From NCBI RefSeq assembly GCF_902859825.1, contig NZ_CADIKB010000009.1, positions 62,001-126,000 on the forward strand: a stretch of 64,000 nucleotides of DNA. Reading direction: 5' to 3'. The position numbers and the translations under genes are program-made. Positions 10,748 to 18,663 of the stretch are shown piece after piece. Every line of letters begins with the position of its first letter. The first letter of the stretch is position 1. The notes beneath the pieces are model-generated. The model was not told where the DNA came from, made no database searches, and saw only the letters and a program-made list of their open reading frames with translations. This DNA is from Paraburkholderia phenoliruptrix. Lineage in GTDB: Bacteria > Pseudomonadota > Gammaproteobacteria > Burkholderiales > Burkholderiaceae.

Positions 10748-10782
10748 GTGACGGATATTAACCGGTTTTAACCGGCCGTCAC
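10748..10782. repeat. Inverted repeat enclosing two phased direct repeats, upstream of acrA
   Basis: GTGACGG (10748-10754) and CCGTCAC (10776-10782) form 7-bp arms. Between them TTAACCGG occurs twice, at 10758 and 10768, exactly 10 bp apart (one helical turn). This looks like a protein-binding site, but no regulator can be assigned. It lies about 210 bp upstream of the adaptor start. Confidence 0.45.
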
Positions 10783-10814
10783 GGCTCGGGCGATCCGATC
10801 GTGGGGTGCTATTA

Positions 10815-10838
10815 TATATACATTCACGAATGGATGTA
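10815..10838. promoter_or_regulatory. AcrR-like operator between the efflux operon and its TetR regulator
   Basis: An imperfect 24-bp palindrome whose core reads TACATTCACGAATGGATGTA (10819-10838). Compared from memory with the Escherichia coli AcrR box, it matches at about 19 of 24 positions. It sits in the 435-bp divergent region between acrA and the TetR gene, as expected for a repressor controlling both. The rest of this intergenic region holds no convincing gene. Confidence 0.72.
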
Positions 10839-10972
10839 AAAGTAGGTTACTTCTCTTGCAGGCGGGGGACCGGCAAGAAAGCTTTCACGAAACACTTCAC
10901 GGCAAACGGATTGTCACCGGGCGTACTTAAAAGAACCGGGAAAACCCCACAATCACGGCAGGTCATACAAAT

Positions 10973-11641
10973 ATGGTCCGAAGAACCAAGGAAGAGGCGC
11001 TGGAGACGCGCAACAGCATTCTCGACGCGGCAGAAAAAGTGTTTTTTGAAAAAGGCGTATCGCGCACGTCCCTCGCGGACATCGCGCAGGCGGCTGGCGT
11101 CACGCGCGGCGCCATCTATTGGCACTTCTCGCACAAGAGCGACCTGTTCACGGAGATGTTCGACCGCGTGCTGCTGCCGCTCGACGAACTCAAGGCCGCA
11201 TCGCTCGACCCGAACGAGCCGGATCCGCTCGGGCGTCTGATGGAAATCTGCATTGTCTGTCTGCGCGACACCGCGAACGATCCGCGCCGCCGCCGCGTGT
11301 TCGACATCCTGTTTCTGAAGTGCGAACTCGTCGAGGAAATGGGACCGGTCATGGTCCGCTATCAGACCAACATGCGCGAAGGGCTGACCAAGATCGAAGG
11401 CGGCTTGCGCAACGCGATCTCGAAAGGACAGTTGCCGGATGACCTCGACACCAGACTGGCCGCGGCCATGGTGCATGCTTTTGTCGGCGGCTCGCTGCGC
11501 GACATGCTGTTTTTGCCGGACGCAACGGACTTTGCCGCGCTCGGCGAGCGCATGGTCGAAGGCATGTTCGACGCGCTTCGGTTCAGCCCGGCGCTGCGCA
11601 AGCGCGCGCCGGGCGGGCCACCTTCCACGGCGGCTGGTTAG
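10973..11641 (+). CDS. acrR: TetR-family transcriptional repressor of the efflux operon (AcrR/BpeR/TtgR type)
   Basis: A 222-residue TetR regulator with the helix-turn-helix at about residues 10-55; TSLADIAQAAGVTRGAIYWHF is close to the AcrR/TtgR signature. The larger C-terminal part is the ligand-binding domain. It is divergent from the RND operon, and the 435-bp spacer contains an AcrR-like palindrome, so it most likely represses both itself and the pump until a drug-like ligand binds. The ATG at 10973 follows a weak ribosome-binding site and begins MVRRTKEEALETR, the usual N-terminus of the group. Confidence 0.92.
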   Translation: MVRRTKEEALETRNSILDAAEKVFFEKGVSRTSLADIAQAAGVTRGAIYWHFSHKSDLFTEMFDRVLLPLDELKAASLDPNEPDPLGRLMEICIVCLRDTANDPRRRRVFDILFLKCELVEEMGPVMVRYQTNMREGLTKIEGGLRNAISKGQLPDDLDTRLAAAMVHAFVGGSLRDMLFLPDATDFAALGERMVEGMFDALRFSPALRKRAPGGPPSTAAG

Positions 11642-11662
11642 CCGCCTGCGTCACTGCGAGGT

Positions 11663-12289
11663 TCAGCGGTTCCCGCTACGCGCTTTCTGATTCGACGCAT
11701 AGATGTTGCCGCGCTCCAGCGGCACGCCGCTTCTGAGCGCGGCGAGCCATTCGTCGGTGCCGGCGACCGCCGCGAAGCGCGATTGCAGCACCACGCAAAA
11801 GACCCGGTGGATGTCCTCGGCGCTCGCGAAGCCCGCGCTGTTTTCATAGGGCACCGAGCCGGCCGCGTCGTGCAGGAACTCGACGGCAAGCCCGGCGTGG
11901 AGCGCGTGGTTGATCGTCGACGCATCGCAGTTGTGCGTCATGTAGCCAGCGACCGTCAGCGTGTCGATTTGCCGCGCGGCCAGCCAGTCCGCGAGGTCGG
12001 TGCCGGTGAACGCGCTCGGCAGCGACTTCTCCACATAATGATCGCGCTCGCGCGAAGCGACCACCGGGTGCAGTTGCGCGCCCTCGCTGCCGCGCGCAAA
12101 CAGCGGCGAGCCGGCGGGCGCGAAATTCTGCACGACGACGACCGGCACGCCGGCGGCGCGCGCCGCATCCATCGCCCGGCCGATGTTGGCGAGCGAGCTG
12201 CGTATGTCCGGATATTCGATCGGAAGGTCGCCGCTCACGTATTCGTTCTGCACGTCGATAACGATGAGCGCACGGCGCGGTGTGGTCAT
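11663..12289 (-). CDS. Isochorismatase-family cysteine hydrolase
   Basis: A 208-residue cytosolic alpha/beta hydrolase of the isochorismatase-like superfamily. The catalytic triad can be placed: D12 in IVIDVQNEY, K88 in HYVEKSLPSAF and C121 in AGYMTHNCDAST. The substrate is unknown; relatives include nicotinamidases, N-carbamoylsarcosine amidases and isochorismatases, and the motif GYMTHNC does not single one out. It is transcribed away from a GlxA-type regulator, and such divergent hydrolase/GlxA pairs are common in this group, so the regulator probably controls it. Confidence 0.88.
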   Translation of the reverse strand: MTTPRRALIVIDVQNEYVSGDLPIEYPDIRSSLANIGRAMDAARAAGVPVVVVQNFAPAGSPLFARGSEGAQLHPVVASRERDHYVEKSLPSAFTGTDLADWLAARQIDTLTVAGYMTHNCDASTINHALHAGLAVEFLHDAAGSVPYENSAGFASAEDIHRVFCVVLQSRFAAVAGTDEWLAALRSGVPLERGNIYASNQKARSGNR

Positions 12290-12498
12290 GGCGAAAGCTC
12301 CTCAGGAAAGGGGGTGATGTCGCGCGCCGCCGGGTTGCGGGTTCCGAAGCCAGCCTCAGAGCGAGCCCCAGACAGCGGCGATGACGCATTGTTCGCCAGC
12401 CGCGCCTTCGACAACAGCGGCCCGTCTGACAATATTCGCTAGAATCGGGCCATTGGTGTTCGCCACCGCTATCGTCGGTTTCATGAGGTGCCCGAGAC

Positions 12499-13503
12499 AT
12501 GGCCGCATCTGTCGTATCCGCCGCATCCGTCGCAAAGCCCGCGCAACCTGATTCGCACATCGTCGCCGTGGTCGCGTTCGACCGCATCAGCCCTTTTCAC
12601 CTTTCGGTGCCGTGCGTGGTGTTCGGCGAAGACCGCCGCGGCGGCGGCGTGCCGCATTTCGACTTTCGCGTCTGCGCGGCCGAAAGCGGGCCGCTCACGA
12701 CGACCGCCGGCTTCTCGATCGCCGTCACGCATGGCCTTGAAGCGCTCGCCGAGGCGCAGACGATCATCGTGCCGAGCTGGCGGGACCCCGACGAGCCGCC
12801 GCCGGCCGCCTTACTCGACGCGCTGCGCGCAGCCCACGCACGCGGCGCGCAGCTGGTCGGCCTCTGCCTCGGCGCCTTCGTACTCGCCGCCGCCGGCATT
12901 CTCGACGACCGCCCGGCTTCGACGCACTGGGCATGGGCCGACGACTTCGCGCGCCGCTACCCGCGCGTGAGGCTCGACCGCGACGTGCTCTATGTCGACG
13001 ACGGCAACGTGCTGACATCGGCGGGCACGGCGGCGGGCCTCGACTGCTGCCTGCACGTGCTGCGCAAGATGTGCGGCGCCGAGGTGACGAACTTCGTCGC
13101 GCGCCGGCTGGTCGTGTCGCCGCACCGGCAAGGCGGGCAGGCGCAGTACATCCAGCAGCCGGTTCCGCCGAACGTCCGCGAAGACCGGCTCTCGGGCCTG
13201 CTCGACTGGGTGCGCGGCAATCTGGACGCTGCGCATACGCTCGACAGCCTCGCCGCGCGCGCGCTGATGAGCCGCCGCACTTTCACGCGGCGCTTCAGGC
13301 TCGCCACCGGCACGACCGTCGGCGCATGGCTGCTCGCAGAGCGGCTCGGGCGTGCGCAGCAGTTGCTTGAAAGCACGGATGAGTCGGTGGAGGCGATTGC
13401 GGGCATGGCCGGCTTCGGGTCGGCGGCGTCGTTGCGCCAGCATTTCGCAGATACGTTTCGCACGTCGCCGTCGGCCTGGCGGAGGGAGTTTCGCGGCGGC
13501 TGA
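12499..13503 (+). CDS. GlxA-family transcriptional regulator (DJ-1/PfpI domain plus AraC helix-turn-helix)
   Basis: A 334-residue two-domain regulator. Residues ~20-195 form a DJ-1/PfpI (type 1 glutamine amidotransferase-like) domain with C123 in LVGLCLGAFVLAAAG at the nucleophile-elbow position, used here as a sensor rather than an enzyme. Residues ~230-330 form the AraC-type double helix-turn-helix; ALMSRRTFTRRF and GFGSAASLRQHF mark the two recognition regions. It is divergent from the isochorismatase-like hydrolase across 209 bp, which suggests local control. The effector is not predictable. Confidence 0.92.
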   Translation: MAASVVSAASVAKPAQPDSHIVAVVAFDRISPFHLSVPCVVFGEDRRGGGVPHFDFRVCAAESGPLTTTAGFSIAVTHGLEALAEAQTIIVPSWRDPDEPPPAALLDALRAAHARGAQLVGLCLGAFVLAAAGILDDRPASTHWAWADDFARRYPRVRLDRDVLYVDDGNVLTSAGTAAGLDCCLHVLRKMCGAEVTNFVARRLVVSPHRQGGQAQYIQQPVPPNVREDRLSGLLDWVRGNLDAAHTLDSLAARALMSRRTFTRRFRLATGTTVGAWLLAERLGRAQQLLESTDESVEAIAGMAGFGSAASLRQHFADTFRTSPSAWRREFRGG

Positions 13504-13513
13504 CGGCGTGGCG

Positions 13514-13539
13514 CGAAAGCGCGCGGCAACGCGCTTTCG
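13514..13539. terminator. Hairpin between convergent genes, possible terminator
   Basis: CGAAAGCGCG (13514-13523) and its exact complement CGCGCTTTCG (13530-13539) enclose a 6-base loop. It lies 10 bp after the glxA-type stop codon, between two convergent genes. No T-run follows, so termination strength is uncertain. Confidence 0.5.
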
Positions 13540-13619
13540 TAGTCCATCACCGCTATTTCGTAGTCGCGCCGACGCGACACTTCAGGCGCACACCGCCGCA
13601 ATCGTCGTACGGCCCGCGC

Positions 13620-14354
13620 TCAGCGCTCGCTGATCCAGCGCGCCACATACAGGAGCAGCGCGACCAGAAAAATCATCGCCGCCCACGCCCAGTTCGGGAC
13701 CGCATGCGGAGTCGGCTCCGGGTGCGAGACGCCGTGCGACACGCTCGCGGCCCGCCCGCCGAGCCCGCTGCCGTGTTCGGCGCGCGTGCGCCGCGCCATG
13801 CCACCGAGCGTGATGGGCCGCAGGAACACATGCTGACGGCGCGCCGCCGCGCCGCTCGCGCGATTCGGGCCCTGCCCGTGCTTCGCGCATACCACTGCGT
13901 TGAACTCGGTGAAGAAATCGTCGGCGAGTTGGCGAAGCGCGTTTTCGAGCTGACGCGCAGGCAATTGCGCGAGCGGTCCTGAAGACGTCGCCCAGATCGT
14001 GTAGTCGATCCGCGTGCTGCGCTCCCTGCCGCCGGCGGCGCCCTCTTCCGGGCGCAGGCGTACTTCGATCTGTCCGCGCAGCGAGCCGACCCCTTCGGCG
14101 CGCGCCTTGAAGTTGATGGTGCGGCGTTCGGCGTCGGCCGGACCCGAATCCTGGCCGGCGACATGCGCGCGCGCTTCGTAATGCGCACGCAGCGGCCCGA
14201 GCGGCACAGTCAGGGTGAGCGCGTATTCGCCGTGCGAAAGGCGCGTGAACGACTCGCAGTTATCGAGGCTCGCGCGCAGCAGCGCGAGGTCTTGCAACGC
14301 GTCCCAGACATCGGACGGCGCAAGTGGAATCCGTAACGCGTCGTTCAGTTCCAT
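13620..14354 (-). CDS. SRPBCC/CoxG-family protein with C-terminal membrane anchor
   Basis: A 244-residue protein whose first ~150 residues match the CoxG/SRPBCC fold (START-like hydrophobic pocket): PLAPSDVWDALQDLALL near the start and YTIWATSSGPLAQLP at the end of the fold. A basic, low-complexity linker follows, then one hydrophobic segment (WAWAAMIFLVALLLYV) near the C-terminus that would anchor it in the membrane. CoxG relatives help recruit or assemble molybdenum hydroxylases, but none are encoded here, so the function is open. The start at ATG 14352-14354 is chosen because the family begins MELNDALRIPL; the frame is open 40 codons further upstream. Confidence 0.75.
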   Translation of the reverse strand: MELNDALRIPLAPSDVWDALQDLALLRASLDNCESFTRLSHGEYALTLTVPLGPLRAHYEARAHVAGQDSGPADAERRTINFKARAEGVGSLRGQIEVRLRPEEGAAGGRERSTRIDYTIWATSSGPLAQLPARQLENALRQLADDFFTEFNAVVCAKHGQGPNRASGAAARRQHVFLRPITLGGMARRTRAEHGSGLGGRAASVSHGVSHPEPTPHAVPNWAWAAMIFLVALLLYVARWISER

Positions 14355-14385
14355 CCCCGCCTCCCGATGAACACGCGGCACCCAA

Positions 14386-14778
14386 TCAGGACGTCTGATC
14401 GATGCGGTCGACGCGCGATGAGTAAAACGCCAGATACCCTTTGATCCTGGCCGCCTGCTCGAACGGCGTCTCATAACTCCACACGGCGTTTTCGATCAGG
14501 CCGTCTTCGGTGCGCAGATGGAAGTACGACGCGTCGCCCTTGAACGGGCAATGCGTGCTGTGCGTCGAGCGTTCTAGCCGCGCCATGTTCACGTCTTCGC
14601 GCGGAAAGTAGAACACGTCGGGCAGACCGGTTTCGCTGAGCGTCAGCGCCGCGTGCGTGTCGGCCATCGTGACGCCGCCGTGAATCACGCGCACACGGTG
14701 ATCGTTGCCCGTGATCGCGATGGTGTGTCCGCCGGCGGATTTCTCCGGGCTTGCGTGAGGTCTCAAGGCATCGCTCAT
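14386..14778 (-). CDS. DUF427 domain protein
   Basis: A 130-residue protein matching the DUF427 family: VRVIHGGVTMADT, ETGLPDVFYFPREDV, HCPFKGDASYFHL and the late aromatic AVWSYETP are the familiar conserved blocks. The family's biochemical role is unknown. The start is ATG at 14776-14778, with GGAG about 8 bases before it; an in-frame ATG 11 codons upstream lacks a better site. It lies 31 bp upstream of the SRPBCC gene on the same strand, so the two are probably co-transcribed. Confidence 0.85.
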   Translation of the reverse strand: MSDALRPHASPEKSAGGHTIAITGNDHRVRVIHGGVTMADTHAALTLSETGLPDVFYFPREDVNMARLERSTHSTHCPFKGDASYFHLRTEDGLIENAVWSYETPFEQAARIKGYLAFYSSRVDRIDQTS

Positions 14779-14819
14779 GTCTTTGCTCCGTGAAAGTGGG
14801 CAGTCGTGCAAACAGCAAA

Positions 14820-14840
14820 GCCACGGGACAGGCCCGTGGC
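14820..14840 (-). terminator. Hairpin downstream of the small exported-protein gene
   Basis: GCCACGGG and CCCGTGGC arms enclose a 5-base loop. On the minus strand the tail is TTTGCTGTTT, which is T-rich but interrupted. It lies about 65 bp past the stop codon at 14906 and just before the DUF427 gene. Confidence 0.65.
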
Positions 14841-14905
14841 TTCATTATCTGTCAAAGTGCCCGCGATTGCGCGGCCGCCCTGCCGCCCGCGCGGCAACCT
14901 CGGGT

Positions 14906-15403
14906 TTACTGGGTGTTCCAGTAGAACGCCGCTTTCGCCGTGCCCTTGGCCGGGACTGTCAACGACTTCGACTGATCGCGGTCCTTGTACGACGCGTGCA
15001 CGGTGTAGCGGCCGGGCCGCAGCTTGACGAGCATGTACGGTCCGCGCGATGTCGTGCTCAGCACCTCGCCGTTATGGGCATCCACGATTCGCACGTGGAC
15101 GTCGGCGAGATAGTCGGAGCCCGGCCCCGTGAAGCGCAGCGACAGCGGCCACTGGCTTTGCGCCTGTTGCAGCGCCTTAGACTCGTCAAGACCGACGCCG
15201 CCCGAGACGAACGACACGTCGCCTTGCTGCTGGATTTGCGGCAGACCTCCGCCATTGGCGTTGCCTGCGCTCGTCTGGTCGGTGGTCGTGCCGCCGGTGA
15301 CTTCGCTCGCCTGCTGCGCGTACGCGCCGCCCACCAGACCGAGAGTGAGCGCCACGCTGGCCGCGGCGGCTACGATCTTTCGCTGAGTGCGTTGGTTTTT
15401 CAT
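14906..15403 (-). CDS. Small exported protein with transthyretin-like/carboxypeptidase-regulatory fold
   Basis: A 165-residue protein with a clear Sec signal peptide: basic MKNQRTQRK, a hydrophobic Ala/Val/Leu stretch, and a cleavage site after GGAYAQ near residue 27. A Gly/Thr/Gln-rich linker follows, then a C-terminal beta-rich segment (about residues 80-160; YLADVHVRIVDAHNGEVL and LRPGRYTVHASYKD) that resembles carboxypeptidase-regulatory or transthyretin-like repeats. The function is unknown; a periplasmic or outer-membrane accessory role is likely. The ATG at 15401-15403 has an AGGAG box. Longer in-frame starts would bury the signal peptide. Confidence 0.72.
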   Translation of the reverse strand: MKNQRTQRKIVAAAASVALTLGLVGGAYAQQASEVTGGTTTDQTSAGNANGGGLPQIQQQGDVSFVSGGVGLDESKALQQAQSQWPLSLRFTGPGSDYLADVHVRIVDAHNGEVLSTTSRGPYMLVKLRPGRYTVHASYKDRDQSKSLTVPAKGTAKAAFYWNTQ

Positions 15404-15564
15404 CGGTTTGCTCCTTATTGACATCCTTCGCCCGGCGCTCGCGGATGAGACCGGATTCAGAATGGTTGCAACCGGCGTGCCACGCGCGCGCTCGCCAGCC
15501 GGGCAAACCGCTGCGAGGCACGCCACCTGCCGCGAAGCGCCCGCCTCGCGGCTTCAGGTCTGAA

Positions 15565-15608
15565 ACAAAAATGCCGGTCTGTCTGCAGTAAGTGCAAACA
15601 GACCGGCA
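15565..15608 (-). terminator. Rho-independent terminator after degP
   Basis: TGCCGGTCTGT (15572-15582) pairs exactly with ACAGACCGGCA (15598-15608). On the minus strand the stem is followed by TTTTTGTTTCA. It is placed about 50 bp past the degP stop codon. Confidence 0.88.
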
Positions 15609-15659
15609 AGGCTTACTTCATCCGATATGTCGAATCGGCATTTGACCCGCCATGGTCGA

Positions 15660-17171
15660 TCAGCCGAGATCCACCGGCACGAAAATCTGCGCGTTATCGC
15701 GCTGGATCAGCAACGCGATGCTGTTGCCCGCGCCCGCGATCATTTGCTTCAACTGATCGACGCTTGTGACGGGCCGGCCGTTGACCGCAAGAATCACGTC
15801 GCCCGGCTGGATGCCCGCGCTTTCCGCCGCGCCGCCCGACTGCTGCACGAGCAGGCCGTGCGAGATCGACGCGCTGCTCTTCTCTTCCGGCGTCAGCGGA
15901 CGCACGGCGACGCCGAGACGTCCTTGCAGTTGCGTCGGCTGGTCGGCCTTGTCGGAGGCAAGCTTGCTGTCCGACAGCGAGCCGATCGTCACCTTCAGGT
16001 CCTTGGTGCCCTTGTCGCGCCACACCTGCACCGTGGCCGTGCTGCCAGGCGCGAGACTCGCGATCTGCGACGGCAGCGCCGACGAATCCGCCACGGGCTC
16101 GCCGTTCACCGAGAGAATCACGTCGCCCGGCTGCAGGCCGGCCTTTGCGGCGGGGCCGCCCGGATCGACGGAACTGACGAGCGCGCCCTGCGGCTTCTGC
16201 ATACCGAACGAGTTCGCGAGCGTCTGGTTCATGCCCTGCACCGCGACGCCGAGGCGCCCCCGGCTCACGTGGCCGGTTTTGACGATCTCGTCCTTGACCT
16301 TGATTGCCTCATTGATCGGGATTGCGAACGAAAGTCCCTGGAAGCCGCCCGTCTGCGAGTAGATCATCGAGTTGATGCCGATCACCTCGCCTTGCAGATT
16401 GAAAAGCGGTCCGCCCGAGTTGCCCGGGTTCACCGGCACGTCCGTCTGAATGAACGGCGTGTAGTTTTCGTTCGGCAGCGAACGCGACTTCGCGCTGATG
16501 ATGCCCGAGGTCACCGTATTGTCGAAGCCGTACGGCGAACCGATGGCGACCACCCACTGCCCGACCTTACTGCGGCTCGGATCGCCGATCTTCACAGTGG
16601 GCAGGTTGCTCGCGTCGATCTTCAGCACGGCCACGTCCGACTGCTTGTCGGCGCCGACCACTTTGGCCTTGAATTCGCGCTTGTCGGTGAGCTTCACCGT
16701 GACGACGTTCGCGCCGTCCACCACATGCGCGTTGGTCAGGATATAGCCGTCGCTGCTGACGATAAAGCCGGAGCCGAGGCTCGCGCTCGGCTGATCCGGC
16801 GCGTCGCCGCCGTCGCCGCCCTGCAGGCCGGGCATGCCGCCGAAGAAGTGCTTGTAGAACTGGTAAAACGGATCGCTCGGGTCGATCGGCAACTGGTTGC
16901 CGCCCATGCCGCCGCCATTGCCGCGCAGCGCCGTGCGCTTCACCACGTGCTTCGCGCTGATATTGACGACGGCGGGCCCGTAGGTTTCGACGAGGCCGGA
17001 GAAATCGGGAATGCCGGTTTTGGCGGCGGCTTCGGCAGGCATCATCGCGGCTTGCGCCGGCGTGATGACCTGCGGCGCGGGCACGTCGCGATGGCCCGCC
17101 ACATAGCCGGCGGAAAGCGCCACGGCGACAGCGGCTGCCACAGCGCTGCGGGACAAGGTTTTCGCGTTCAT
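15660..17171 (-). CDS. degP: DegP/HtrA-family periplasmic serine protease (Do)
   Basis: A 503-residue envelope protease/chaperone that degrades misfolded periplasmic proteins. After an N-terminal signal/anchor (about residues 8-26) comes a trypsin-like domain with the complete triad H149 (TNAHV), D179 (SDVAVLKI) and S252 (GNSGGPLF). Two PDZ domains follow, at about residues 280-375 and 400-495, each with a GLQPGDVILSVNG- or GIQPGDVILAVNG-like core. A Gly/Asp-rich loop sits before the protease domain. The ATG at 17169-17171 has an AGGAG box. It is downstream of, and on the same strand as, a response regulator and histidine kinase, and a PmrA/QseB-like box lies 57 bp upstream of its start. Confidence 0.95.
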   Translation of the reverse strand: MNAKTLSRSAVAAAVAVALSAGYVAGHRDVPAPQVITPAQAAMMPAEAAAKTGIPDFSGLVETYGPAVVNISAKHVVKRTALRGNGGGMGGNQLPIDPSDPFYQFYKHFFGGMPGLQGGDGGDAPDQPSASLGSGFIVSSDGYILTNAHVVDGANVVTVKLTDKREFKAKVVGADKQSDVAVLKIDASNLPTVKIGDPSRSKVGQWVVAIGSPYGFDNTVTSGIISAKSRSLPNENYTPFIQTDVPVNPGNSGGPLFNLQGEVIGINSMIYSQTGGFQGLSFAIPINEAIKVKDEIVKTGHVSRGRLGVAVQGMNQTLANSFGMQKPQGALVSSVDPGGPAAKAGLQPGDVILSVNGEPVADSSALPSQIASLAPGSTATVQVWRDKGTKDLKVTIGSLSDSKLASDKADQPTQLQGRLGVAVRPLTPEEKSSASISHGLLVQQSGGAAESAGIQPGDVILAVNGRPVTSVDQLKQMIAGAGNSIALLIQRDNAQIFVPVDLG

Positions 17172-17227
17172 TGTGTGCTCCTGACTGGAGAAAGAAACTC
17201 GGATGTCAGGAAGCGTAAGCGGCATCG

Positions 17228-17244
17228 CTTAAAAGAGTCTTAAG
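17228..17244 (-). promoter_or_regulatory. PmrA/QseB-type response regulator box upstream of degP
   Basis: On the minus strand the sequence is CTTAAG-ACTCT-TTTAAG, matching the YTTAAK-N5-YTTAAK direct repeat known for PmrA (BasR)/QseB regulators. It lies 57-73 bp upstream of the degP start codon, a normal operator distance. The response regulator encoded at 18664-19326 is of the same OmpR/PmrA class and is the obvious candidate to bind it. Confidence 0.62.
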
Positions 17245-17274
17245 CAGCGACACCTCGCAGCCGGTTGCGCTTAG

Positions 17275-17306
17275 ATGCGTTTATGAATGCGTTTATGAAT
17301 CCGTTT
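17275..17306. repeat. Short tandem repeat in the degP-kinase spacer
   Basis: ATGCGTTTATGA occurs twice head to tail, followed by a degenerate third copy (ATCCGTTTA), in the 186-bp gap between the kinase stop codon and degP. It could be a binding site or replication slippage; no function is assigned. Confidence 0.6.
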
Positions 17307-17357
17307 AGCCCTTATTCGAAGCACTTCTCTGCAGAAAGCAAGTTGAAACCTTGGCAC

Positions 17358-18659
17358 TCAGAAACGCACGGTGACCTGTAGCCCGCCCGCCGCCGATTCG
17401 TCGAGCGACACTTGCGCTTGATGCTGGGTCGCGATGCGCCGCACGATGGCAAGTCCCAGGCCGCTGCCCGCCACGTCGGTGCGCACGCGATTTTCCCCGG
17501 CGCCCGCGCGATAAAAGCGGTTGAAGACGCGCTCGCGTTCGGCAGGCTCGATGCCCGGTCCGCTGTCCGCGATGCGCACGACCGGATGCCCCTCTTCCAC
17601 CTGCAGACTCACGTCGACGCGGCCGCCTCGCGGCGTGTATTTGGTTGCGTTGTCCACGAGATTGTTGAACATCACGCGCAGCGACTCGGGGTCGCCGATC
17701 ACGGTGGCCGCCTGCGTCGCTTCGATGCCGAGATCGACGCCGCGATTGTCTGCGAGCGGCGCATACGCGAGCACGCAGTCCTGCAACAGCGCGCGCAGGT
17801 CGATGGCATCGGTCACGGCAAGGCCGTCCGGCTCGGAGCGCGCGAGTGCGAGCAACTGCTCGGCGAGCCGCGTGGCGCGCGTCACGCCGGCTTGCAGATC
17901 GGCGAGCGCTTCGCTGCGCGCGGCGTCGTCTTTCGCACGCGAGACCAGTTGCGCCTGAATCTGCACGGCGGCCAGCGGCGTGCGCAACTCGTGCGCCGCG
18001 TCGGCGACGAACGCCTTCTGGATGTCGAGCGCGGTGGCGAGCCGCTGCAACAGTCCGTTGAGCGCGCGCACGAGCGGCTGCACCTCGAGCGGCAGGCGTT
18101 GATCCGGCAACGGGTCGAGCGCTTCCGGATGCCGCATGTCGAGTGCGCTCGTCACGCGCCGCAGAGGACGCAACCCGCGTCCGATAATCACCCACACCGC
18201 GAGTCCCAGCACCGGCAACAGCACGATCAGCGGCCACAGCGTGCGCAATGCGACGTCGGCGGCGAGGCGGTTGCGCACCGACAGCGGCTGCGCGAGCTGC
18301 ACGACGTTATCGCCGACAATCGCGCCATACACGCGCCAGTCGCCGCGTTCCGTGTGCTCGGTCGAGAAGCCCAGTTCGGCGCGCGGGGCGAGCGGCGCGC
18401 GCGGACGCGAGTAGTACATCAGCACGCCGTTGCGGTTCCAGATCTGCAGCACGATGCCCTCGTCGCCCGTATCGCGCGAACCGAGCACTTGCGAGAACGG
18501 TTCGGCGGGCAGCGCGGCGGCGATCTGCTCGAGCTGGTAATCGAACAGTTCGTTGGCTTCGGCGAGCGCCTGACGATAGATCAGCCAGCCCGCGATACCC
18601 ACGCCGAGCAGCACGAGCGCCAGCAGCCAGACCAGCAATTGACGGCGGATGGATCGCAT
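17358..18659 (-). CDS. Two-component sensor histidine kinase (QseC/PmrB-like)
   Basis: A 433-residue inner-membrane sensor. TM1 is at about residues 7-27, a periplasmic domain at about 28-140 and TM2 at about 141-160. A HAMP segment follows, then the dimerisation/phosphoacceptor box FVADAAHELRTPLAAVQ with H223, an N box (FNNLVDNATKYTPRGG) and G boxes (ADSGPGIE, GSGLGLAIVRRI). This order and the AAHELRTPL box match the QseC/PmrB group. It starts 4 bp after the response regulator gene's stop codon, so the two are one operon. The signal is unknown; the downstream protease suggests envelope stress. Confidence 0.93.
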   Translation of the reverse strand: MRSIRRQLLVWLLALVLLGVGIAGWLIYRQALAEANELFDYQLEQIAAALPAEPFSQVLGSRDTGDEGIVLQIWNRNGVLMYYSRPRAPLAPRAELGFSTEHTERGDWRVYGAIVGDNVVQLAQPLSVRNRLAADVALRTLWPLIVLLPVLGLAVWVIIGRGLRPLRRVTSALDMRHPEALDPLPDQRLPLEVQPLVRALNGLLQRLATALDIQKAFVADAAHELRTPLAAVQIQAQLVSRAKDDAARSEALADLQAGVTRATRLAEQLLALARSEPDGLAVTDAIDLRALLQDCVLAYAPLADNRGVDLGIEATQAATVIGDPESLRVMFNNLVDNATKYTPRGGRVDVSLQVEEGHPVVRIADSGPGIEPAERERVFNRFYRAGAGENRVRTDVAGSGLGLAIVRRIATQHQAQVSLDESAAGGLQVTVRF

Positions 18660-18663
18660 CGGC

